Positions 22,910 through 32,253 of a stretch of DNA of 64,000 bases are shown in pieces. A program made the position numbers and the translations under genes. The notes below the pieces were generated by a model, which did not search any database, had not been told where the DNA came from, and was given only the letters and a program-made list of their open reading frames with translations. How positions within the stretch are numbered: position 1 is the stretch's first letter; every line of letters begins with the position of its first letter. Source of the stretch: an uncultured Bacteroidales bacterium (GTDB lineage Bacteria > Bacteroidota > Bacteroidia > Bacteroidales > UBA932); NCBI GenBank assembly GCA_900320545.1, contig ONSU01000003.1, forward strand, positions 1-64,000. Direction: 5' to 3'.

Positions 22910-23851
22910 ATGAAGAAATCGTTAAAAGCATACGCGGGCGATGCGCTGCACGCGCTCGGAACCTTCAAATTCTGGAAAGAACTCGTCATCATGACCCTCG
23001 GCATGGCCGTCGGGGCGGCGGCCGTGTACTACTTCCTGATGCCGTCCAAACTCATCATCGGCAGCATCTCCGGTCTGAGCATCGTGCTCTCCGAGGTCTT
23101 CACGAACCTCGGCTGGGCCGTGAAGGTCTCCACCCTCATCCTGGTCATCAACGCCGTCCTGCTGGTGCTCGCCTGGATCCTGATCGGTCCCGAATTCGGA
23201 CTGAAAACCGTCTACACGGCCCTCATTCTCGGCCCGCTCGTGGAAGTATGGGCCAGGATCCTGCCCGTGGAGAAAGTCATCACGGAAGGGACGTCGGTGA
23301 TGAACGATCCCTGGCTCGACCTGATCTGCTTCGTCCTGATGCTTTCGATCGCCCAGGCCATCCTGTTCCGCATCAACGCCTCCACCGGCGGGCTCGACAT
23401 CATCGCCAAGATCGTCAACAAATACCTCCATTTCGACATCGGCGTCTCGGTCACCATCGCGGGCGCGATGATCTGCTGCTCCGCCTTCGCCATCAACCCG
23501 TTCCGCCTGGTGGTGATCGGCCTCATCGGCACGTGGATCAACGGCGTGGTGGTGGATTATTTCACCGACTCGCTGAACAAGCGCAAAAGGGTCTGCATCA
23601 TCAGCGATCACCACGAGGAAATCCGCAAGTACATCGTCGAGAAACTCGTCCGCGGCTGCAGCGTCTACCACCTCGAGGGCGGCTACTCCAACGAGCAGAA
23701 GGTCGAAGTCGTCTCCCTCCTCACCCAGAGCGAATACGCCAACCTTCTCAACTACCTCAAGGAGAATCATTTCGACGTCTTCATCACCGCCGGAAACGTC
23801 AGCGAGATCCACGGCAAGTGGCACACCCGCAAAGGCGTAGAAGAAGAATAG
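22910..23851 (+). CDS. YitT family membrane protein (DUF161 / DUF2179)
   Basis: 313 residues. Five or so membrane segments in the first 210 residues, including the family stretch FLMPSKLIIGSISGLSIVLSE and INASTGGLDIIAKIVNKY, followed by a cytoplasmic DUF2179 domain (about residues 225-305; RKRVCIISDHHEEIRKYIVEKL). YitT proteins are widespread inner-membrane proteins with no agreed transport substrate. Monocistronic appearance: 64 bases separate it from the upstream DPP-IV gene, with its own promoter motif. Confidence 0.88.
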   Translation: MKKSLKAYAGDALHALGTFKFWKELVIMTLGMAVGAAAVYYFLMPSKLIIGSISGLSIVLSEVFTNLGWAVKVSTLILVINAVLLVLAWILIGPEFGLKTVYTALILGPLVEVWARILPVEKVITEGTSVMNDPWLDLICFVLMLSIAQAILFRINASTGGLDIIAKIVNKYLHFDIGVSVTIAGAMICCSAFAINPFRLVVIGLIGTWINGVVVDYFTDSLNKRKRVCIISDHHEEIRKYIVEKLVRGCSVYHLEGGYSNEQKVEVVSLLTQSEYANLLNYLKENHFDVFITAGNVSEIHGKWHTRKGVEEE

Positions 23852-23920
23852 GGCGCCCCTCAAATTTGATATTTTCCAAATATATTTCTATATTTGGAGG
23901 ATTATTGTAACCTGAACCCT

Positions 23921-25051
23921 ATGTCTGTTATCGTCAAAAAAGTGGAAAGCCGCTGCGGAATGAGGCGGTTTATCCGATTCCCCGTCGATCTCTACAAAGG
24001 TGTGCCCTTCTATGTCCCGACCCTCGCCATCGACGAGGGCGCGACGCTCAACCTCCGGAAAAACCCCGTCCGCAAGTTCTGCAAGGCGGAATTTTACATG
24101 GCCTACAAGGACGGCAAGCCCGCAGGACGGGTCGCCGCCATCATCAACGAGAAGGCCAACGAGATCTGGGAGCACAAGGAGGTCCGCTACGGCTGGATCG
24201 ACTTTATCGACGACCCCGCCGTGAGCGAGGCCCTGCTGGAGGCCGTGGCGGAATTCGGCCGCCGGAACGGGATGACCCGCATCGTGGGACCGCTCGGCTT
24301 CACCGACGAAGACCCCGAAGGAATGGTCGTGGAGGGCTTCGACCAGATCAGCACCTACAACCTCAAATACAATTTCTCCTACTATAAAGACCATATGGAA
24401 CGGCTCGGCTTCGAGAAAGTGATCGACTGGCTCGAATACCGCGTTCCCATCCCGCAGGAGACCCCCGAACGGATCCGCCGCATCGCCTCCATCGTGAAGG
24501 AACGCTACGGCGTATCCACCTTCCACCCTACCCGCCGCCAGATTCTCAAGGAAGGCATCGGACGGAAGATCTTCGACCTGATCAACCGCACCTACTGCGG
24601 TCTCTACAACTTCACGCCCCTTCCGGACGACCTCATCGACTTCTATGTCGACAGCTACATCGGCCTCATCGACTCCGACCTGCTGCTGGGCGTCAACGAC
24701 AAGGACGGCAAACTGATCGGATTCGGCATCTCGATGCAGTCCATCGCCGGGGCCTGCCGCAAATGCGGCGGACGCCTCTTCCCGCTGGGCTGGTGGCACC
24801 TGCTGAAATCCCTCCGGTGGAAGCAGGAAGACACGGTGGAGCTGATGCTCATCGCCGTCGATCCCGCCTGGATGGGGAAAGGGATCAACGCGCTCATCTT
24901 CGACGCGATGGTACCGGTCTACCGCGCCCACGGATTCCGCTGGGCCGAGACCAACGCCGAGCTGGAGGACAACCTGAAAATCCGCTCCATCTGGCAGGAA
25001 TTCGAAACCGAGCCCAATAAACGCAGACGCATATACGGAAAAGACCTATGA
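23921..25051 (+). CDS. GNAT-like N-acetyltransferase
   Basis: 376 residues. The C-terminal part has the acetyl-CoA-binding pattern of a GNAT fold (VELMLIAVDPAWMGKGINALIFDAM, then RAHGFRWAETNAELEDN), and the N-terminal part, with DLYKGVPFYVPTLAIDE and PLGFTDEDPEGMVVEGF, resembles the conserved Bacteroidetes family usually annotated only as acetyltransferase. Substrate unknown. The start at 23921 is preferred over a longer in-frame reading because MSVIVKKVESRCGMRRFIRFP matches the family start. It overlaps rarA by 4 bases and begins the long packed run to 35201. Confidence 0.75.
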   Translation: MSVIVKKVESRCGMRRFIRFPVDLYKGVPFYVPTLAIDEGATLNLRKNPVRKFCKAEFYMAYKDGKPAGRVAAIINEKANEIWEHKEVRYGWIDFIDDPAVSEALLEAVAEFGRRNGMTRIVGPLGFTDEDPEGMVVEGFDQISTYNLKYNFSYYKDHMERLGFEKVIDWLEYRVPIPQETPERIRRIASIVKERYGVSTFHPTRRQILKEGIGRKIFDLINRTYCGLYNFTPLPDDLIDFYVDSYIGLIDSDLLLGVNDKDGKLIGFGISMQSIAGACRKCGGRLFPLGWWHLLKSLRWKQEDTVELMLIAVDPAWMGKGINALIFDAMVPVYRAHGFRWAETNAELEDNLKIRSIWQEFETEPNKRRRIYGKDL

Positions 25052-26333
25052 TGGCACCCCTTCCCGAAAGAATGAGGCCCCGCTGTCTCGACCAGTATGT
25101 CGGCCAGAAACACCTGGTCGGCCCCGGCTGCATCCTCCGCAACATGATCGAGAGCGGCAACCTCTCCTCTTTCATCCTCTGGGGGCCTCCCGGCGTGGGC
25201 AAAACCACCCTCGCGGGCATCATCGCCTCCCAGATGAAGCGGGAATTCTTCACCCTGTCGGCCGTCACGGCGGGCGTCAAGGACGTCCGTGACATCATCG
25301 ACCGGGCCAGGGCGGGTTCCGTCTTCGCCCGAGGCGCCGCTCCCGTGCTGTTCATCGACGAGATCCACCGTTTCAACAAGGCCCAGCAGGACGCCCTCCT
25401 GGGGGCGGTCGAATCGGGCGTCATCGTGCTGATCGGCGCCACGACCGAGAATCCCTCCTTCGAGGTGATCACTCCCCTGCTGAGCCGCTGCCAGGTCTTC
25501 GTGCTGAAGTCCCTCGGCAAGGATGACCTGCTGGAACTGATGAACAGGGCCGTCAAGCACGACGAAGTGCTCTCCAAACTGGACATCGAGGTCCGCGAGA
25601 CCGACGCCCTGCTGCGCTACAGCGGCGGCGATGCTCGGAAACTCCTCAACATACTGGAGATTGTTACGGACTCCTACGCGGGCCGCACGCCGGTCGTGAT
25701 CGACAACGCCGCCGTCGCAGCCGCCATCCAGGAGAACATGGCCATCTACGACAAGGGCGGCGAGATGCACTACGACATCATCTCGGCCTTCATCAAGAGC
25801 GTGCGGGGCTCCGATCCCAATGCGGCGCTCTACTATCTGGCCCGGATGATTGCGGGCGGCGAGGACCCCAAATTCATCGCCCGGCGACTCTGCATCCTCG
25901 CGGCCGAGGACATCGGCCTCGCCAATCCGAACGCCCTGCTGCTCGCGAACGCCTGCTTCGAGACGGTCTGCAACATCGGGATGCCGGAAGGGCGGATCCC
26001 GCTGGCCGAGGCGACGGTCTACCTCGCCTCCTCCCCCAAGAGCAATTCGGCCTACATGGGCATCGCGGCAGCCCTCTCCCTGGCGGAGAAGACCAAGGAC
26101 GCGCCCGTGCCGCTGTACCTGCGCAACGCACCCACCCAGCTGATGGAAGAACTCGGCTACGCCGACGGCTACAAATACGCCCACGACTACCCGGGCCACT
26201 TCACCGACCTCGAATTCCTCCCCGAGGGCCTCGAGGGCACGGTCCTTTACGAACCGGCCCCCAACCGCCACGAGGACGGCCTCAAAGCCTATCTGGAAAG
26301 ATGCTGGCCGAAGTATTACGGAAAGGAAGAAAA

Positions 26334-26337
<4 letters not shown>
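25048..26337 (+). CDS. rarA: Replication-associated recombination protein A
   Basis: 429-residue AAA+ ATPase related to clamp loader and RuvB proteins, acting at stalled replication forks. Walker A is GPPGVGKTT near residue 48 and Walker B LFIDEIHRF near residue 108; the sensor region IGATTENPSFEV and the C-terminal KSVRGSDPNAALYYLARM are diagnostic of RarA/MgsA. Length is normal. Starts inside the previous stop codon and ends inside the next start (ATGA arrangements on both sides). Confidence 0.95.
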
Positions 26338-28013
<1,676 letters not shown>

Positions 28014-28015
28014 GG

Positions 28016-30145
28016 ATGAAAGCCGGACGCGTCATACTGCTTGCCGTTACCGCAATGCTCTCCGTCGCCTGCGCCGCGACGCGGTCGCTTGCGGACGGGG
28101 AATACCTGCTCCAGAAGAACAAGATCCTCGTCAACGACAGGCATTTCAACGCCAACCAGCTCAACCCCTACATCCGCCAGAAGTCCAATGTCGCCTCCCT
28201 CTACCAGGGATTCTACAACCTGGCCGGCAAGAAAGACACCAAATTCAACCGCTTCCTCCGCCGGATCGGCACGCCGCCCGTCGTGTACGACCCCTCGCTG
28301 GTGGACGTTTCCATCGACAACCTCAAGACCCACCTCGGCTATCTCGGCTACTACGGTTCCGACATCGACAGCCGGGTCACCGTCAGGAAGAAAAAGGTGA
28401 CCGTCTTCTACTTCGTCACGCTCGGGCACCGCATCAAGATCAACGGCCTTTCCTACGATATCCCCGACGAAGGCACCCTCCTGCAGGATTTCAACGCCGA
28501 CAAGAAGAACGTGACCATCAAGCCCGGACAGTTCCTCTCCGAGCAGGCGCTGGAGGCCGAGAGTCTCCGGTCTTCGAACCACCTGCGCACCATCGGCTAC
28601 TACGGCATCAACAAGAGCAACTACTTCTTCGTCGCCGACACGCTCACCACTCCCGGCGAGGCGTCCCTCAAGATGTCCATCAAGGGTGACCAGCTCAACA
28701 AATTCTACCTCGACAGCGTCCGGATCACCCATCCCGAACGGCTCCGGCTGCGTCCCCGCTTCGCAGCGGGGCTCAACACCCTGCGCCCCGGCGCCCTCTA
28801 CGACGAACGCGCCATCAACACCACCTATTCCCGCTTCACGGGAGTCAACCTCTTCAGCGGGGTCAACGTAGCCCTCCATCCCACGGATTCCAGCCACGTG
28901 AGCAGCGACATCACCCTCCAGCACTCCCGGCTGCAGGGCTTCAAGACCAACCTCGAATTCTCGGTCAACTCCTCGGCGCTGATCGGCATCCTGCCGCAGA
29001 TCACCTATTACCACAAGAACATCTTCCACGGCGGAGAACTCCTGAACGTCAGTTTCATGGGGAATTTCCAGTTCCATCCCAAGAGCAAGGCGCGCTCGAC
29101 GGAATTCGGCGTCACGGCTTCGCTCCGCTTCCCCACCTTCCTCGGCCTGCCGAACCGTATCTTCAAGGGTCCCTACATCCCCAAGACCGACATTACCGCC
29201 GCGTTCAACTACCAGGACCGGCCGGAGTTCAAGCGGACGATGATCTCGGCCAGCTACGGCTACAGCGGCAACATCGGCGAGCGGCTGCTCTTCCAGCTCG
29301 TGCCCGTCAAGCTCAACATCGTGCGGATCTTCAACATGGATCCCGCCTTCGCCCAGCGCACGACCTCGGACCCGTTCCTCCAGAAGACCTATTCCAACCA
29401 CTTCGACCTCGGTCTCGGCGGGACGCTGTTCTACACGACCAACCCCCTCCAGAGCACCAAAACGTCGTATCATTACTACCGGACCAGCATCGACCTCTCC
29501 GGCAACCTCCTGAGCGCCTTCAACAAGGTGATGAAAACCGATGAGGACGGCAGCCATCTCATCTGGGGCATCCCCTATTCCCAGTACGTCCGTGCCGAGG
29601 TCCAGGCCGGACGCACCTTCGTCTTCGGCAAGAAGGGCGGACAGTCTTTCGCCTACCGTTTCCTCGTCGGAGCGGGATACGCCTACGGCAATTCCTATAC
29701 GCTCCCCTTCGAGAAGGCCTTCTACAGCGGCGGCGCATCCAGTCTCCGCGGCTGGCAGGCAAGGGCCATCGGTCCGGGCCGGTCGGGACTCAACCCCGCC
29801 TTCTCCATCCCCAGCCAGACGGGCGACTGGAAATTCGAGGCCAACGTCGAATACCGCTTCGGCATCGTCTGGAAACTGGAGGGCGCCCTCTTCGCCGACG
29901 CCGGCAACGTCTGGTCGCTCTACAAGGACGCGAGCGAGGAAGAGCGCTTCTCCTGGGACAGCATCGCGGCCGACTGGGGCGTCGGCATCCGGCTCAACAT
30001 GGACTTCCTCGTGGTGCGCGTCGACTTCGGCATGCAGGTCCACGATCCCGCCACCCTCAATGTAAGCCGGGGCTGGGTTGGGCCCAAAGACTGGTTCAAG
30101 AAAGGCAATTGCGCCGTGCATTTCGGCGTCGGATATCCATTTTAA
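28016..30145 (+). CDS. tamL: TamL-like outer-membrane lipoprotein of the BamA/Omp85 superfamily
   Basis: 709 residues. The N terminus MKAGRVILLAVTAMLSVAC is a lipoprotein signal, unusual for Omp85 proteins but characteristic of Bacteroidetes TamL. POTRA-like segments follow (about residues 40-300), then a beta-barrel domain with alternating strands and the late conserved block YSGGASSLRGWQAR, the surface-antigen barrel signature carrying the (V/I)RG-type lid motif, with a C-terminal phenylalanine. It probably works with a TamB-like protein in outer-membrane biogenesis. It starts two bases after ettA. The lipid anchor and Bacteroidetes origin support TamL rather than BamA. Confidence 0.85.
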   Translation: MKAGRVILLAVTAMLSVACAATRSLADGEYLLQKNKILVNDRHFNANQLNPYIRQKSNVASLYQGFYNLAGKKDTKFNRFLRRIGTPPVVYDPSLVDVSIDNLKTHLGYLGYYGSDIDSRVTVRKKKVTVFYFVTLGHRIKINGLSYDIPDEGTLLQDFNADKKNVTIKPGQFLSEQALEAESLRSSNHLRTIGYYGINKSNYFFVADTLTTPGEASLKMSIKGDQLNKFYLDSVRITHPERLRLRPRFAAGLNTLRPGALYDERAINTTYSRFTGVNLFSGVNVALHPTDSSHVSSDITLQHSRLQGFKTNLEFSVNSSALIGILPQITYYHKNIFHGGELLNVSFMGNFQFHPKSKARSTEFGVTASLRFPTFLGLPNRIFKGPYIPKTDITAAFNYQDRPEFKRTMISASYGYSGNIGERLLFQLVPVKLNIVRIFNMDPAFAQRTTSDPFLQKTYSNHFDLGLGGTLFYTTNPLQSTKTSYHYYRTSIDLSGNLLSAFNKVMKTDEDGSHLIWGIPYSQYVRAEVQAGRTFVFGKKGGQSFAYRFLVGAGYAYGNSYTLPFEKAFYSGGASSLRGWQARAIGPGRSGLNPAFSIPSQTGDWKFEANVEYRFGIVWKLEGALFADAGNVWSLYKDASEEERFSWDSIAADWGVGIRLNMDFLVVRVDFGMQVHDPATLNVSRGWVGPKDWFKKGNCAVHFGVGYPF

Positions 30146-30149
30146 TACT

Positions 30150-31553
30150 ATGAAGAACAAGTACATTGACCTGGTCGAGCAGACCTTTGATTTCCCGCAG
30201 GACGAATTCCGTGTGGAAGACGGGAATCTGTTTTTCAACGACATCGACATCATGGACATCATCGAGCAGTACGGGACCCCGCTGAAAATCTCGTACCTGC
30301 CGAAGATTTCCTCCCAGATCCAGCGCGCGAAGCGGCTGTTCAAGGTGGCGATGGCCAAGGCCGACTACCAGGGCACTTACAATTACAGCTACTGCACCAA
30401 GAGTTCGCAGTTCGCCTTCGTCCTCGACGAGGCGCTCAAGAACGATATCCATCTGGAGACCTCCTCGGCCTACGACCTCGATCTCATCCGGGCCCTCGCC
30501 CGCAAGGGTTCCGTCTCCAAGAAGGACACCTACATCATCTGCAACGGCTTCAAGCGGCCCAAATACGTCGAGGGCATCGCCGCCCTGCGCAACGAGGGCT
30601 GGGAGCGTATCATCCCGGTGCTGGACAACAAGAACGAGTTCGAAGACCTCGCCGACCTCATCACGGAACCCACGATGCTCGGCATCCGCATCGCCTCCGA
30701 GGAGGAGCCGAATTTCGACTTCTACACCTCCCGGCTCGGCATCCGCTACAGCGACATCGTCGGATTCTACCGCAACAACATCGCCAAGCGACCCAACTTC
30801 AAGCTCAAGATGCTCCACTTCTTCATCAACACGGGCATCCGCGACACCTCCTACTACTGGAACGAACTCTCCAAGTGCGTCAACCTCTACTGCGAGCTCA
30901 AGGCCATCTGCCCCGACCTGGACAGTCTCAACATCGGCGGCGGCCTTCCCAACAAGACCTCCCTGGCGATGGATTTCGACTACGAATACATGGTGGAGGA
31001 AATCATCAACCAGATCAAGTCCTACTGCAACGCGCACGGGGTGCAGGAGCCGGACATCTTCACCGAATTCGGCAGCTTCACCGTGGGCGAGAGCGGGGCG
31101 ACCATCTTCAAGATCCTCGACATCAAGCAGCAGAACGACCGGGAGAAATGGTATATGATCGACAACAGCTTCATGACCACCCTCCCCGACACCTGGGGCC
31201 TCAACCAGCGATTCATCCTGCTTCCGATCAACAAGTGGAACGACGAATACCAGCGGGTCTTCCTCGGCGGCCTCACGTGCGACAGCCAGGACTTCTACAA
31301 CGCCGAATTCCACGCCAACGCCATCTTCCTCCCGACCATCCGCAGCCGCCGGGAAAATCTCTACATCGGCTTCTTCCACACCGGCGCCTACCAGGAGGCC
31401 ATCTCGGGATTCGGCGGCATCAAGCACTGCCTCCACCCTTCCCCGAAACACATCCTCCTCGACCGCGACGCCGAAGGTAACCTTACCTCGCGCCTCTTCG
31501 CCCCCGAGCAGACCGCCGAGTCGATGCTCAAAATCCTCGGGTATGACGTCTAG
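30150..31553 (+). CDS. speA: Biosynthetic arginine decarboxylase (short Bacteroidetes type)
   Basis: 467-residue PLP enzyme of the alanine-racemase-fold decarboxylase family. The cofactor lysine lies in YSYCTKSSQF; LNIGGGLPNKTSL is the glycine-rich phosphate-binding loop, and the C-terminal GFFHTGAYQEAISGFGG holds the Cys/Asp-region equivalent and the GAYQ motif. It makes agmatine from arginine for polyamine synthesis. Classic SpeA is about 650 residues; Bacteroidetes carry this shorter form. Carboxynorspermidine decarboxylase or diaminopimelate decarboxylase are related alternatives, less likely given the N-terminal sequence. Its 3' end overlaps the next gene by 11 bases. Confidence 0.82.
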   Translation: MKNKYIDLVEQTFDFPQDEFRVEDGNLFFNDIDIMDIIEQYGTPLKISYLPKISSQIQRAKRLFKVAMAKADYQGTYNYSYCTKSSQFAFVLDEALKNDIHLETSSAYDLDLIRALARKGSVSKKDTYIICNGFKRPKYVEGIAALRNEGWERIIPVLDNKNEFEDLADLITEPTMLGIRIASEEEPNFDFYTSRLGIRYSDIVGFYRNNIAKRPNFKLKMLHFFINTGIRDTSYYWNELSKCVNLYCELKAICPDLDSLNIGGGLPNKTSLAMDFDYEYMVEEIINQIKSYCNAHGVQEPDIFTEFGSFTVGESGATIFKILDIKQQNDREKWYMIDNSFMTTLPDTWGLNQRFILLPINKWNDEYQRVFLGGLTCDSQDFYNAEFHANAIFLPTIRSRRENLYIGFFHTGAYQEAISGFGGIKHCLHPSPKHILLDRDAEGNLTSRLFAPEQTAESMLKILGYDV

Positions 31554-32253
31554 CGAGATCAAACGGATCCGGAGTCTCCGGGAGAAGAAATTCCGAGATG
31601 CGCTCGGCCTCTTTACCGTGGAGGGCGAGAAACTCGTCGCGGAGGCGCTCCGGTCCGGCTGGGAGGTCGAATCGGTCTGGCGGCGGGACGAGATCGGAGA
31701 AAACGCGATGTCGCGCATCTCGTCGCTCAGCAGCCCCTCGCCGGTACTGGCCGTCGTCCGGAAACCCGCGAGCCGCGAGCCGCAGATGCCCTCGAAAGGC
31801 CTCTTCCTCGCCCTGGACGGCATCCGCGACCCGGGCAACCTAGGCACCATCCTCCGTATCGCCGACTGGTACGGCATTGACGGCATCTTCGCCTCCCCCG
31901 GCACGGTGGACCTCTACAATCCCAAGGTCGTGCAGGCCACGATGGGCGCCATCTTCCGCGTACCGTTCTGCTACACAGATATTTCCGCACTTTGCCGGCA
32001 ATGGCCCGGCCCCGTCTTCGGCACCTTCCTCGACGGGGAGAACATCTACGGGAAAGACCTCGAAACCGGGGTGGACCGGCCTGTCCTGGTCATTACCGGA
32101 AGCGAAGCGGACGGCATTTCCCCGGAAGTGGCCGCCACCGTCACCGACCGGCTCTACCTGCCCCCCTATCCCCCCGACGACCCCGGCAGCGAATCGCTCA
32201 ACGCCGCCGTCGCCACCGCCCTCACCCTGGCGGAATTCAGAAGAAGAATATGA
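31543..32253 (+). CDS. SpoU/TrmH-family RNA 2'-O-ribose methyltransferase
   Basis: 236 residues. An N-terminal substrate-binding domain (about residues 1-85) is followed by the SPOUT fold with the three usual motifs: LDGIRDPGNLGTILRIADWYG, LVITGSEADGISPE and LYLPPYPP...SESLNAAVATALTLAEF. Such enzymes methylate the ribose of rRNA or tRNA using SAM bound in a trefoil knot. The exact nucleotide target is not predictable. Overlaps both neighbours (start inside the decarboxylase gene, stop inside the next start). Confidence 0.9.
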   Translation: MTSSEIKRIRSLREKKFRDALGLFTVEGEKLVAEALRSGWEVESVWRRDEIGENAMSRISSLSSPSPVLAVVRKPASREPQMPSKGLFLALDGIRDPGNLGTILRIADWYGIDGIFASPGTVDLYNPKVVQATMGAIFRVPFCYTDISALCRQWPGPVFGTFLDGENIYGKDLETGVDRPVLVITGSEADGISPEVAATVTDRLYLPPYPPDDPGSESLNAAVATALTLAEFRRRI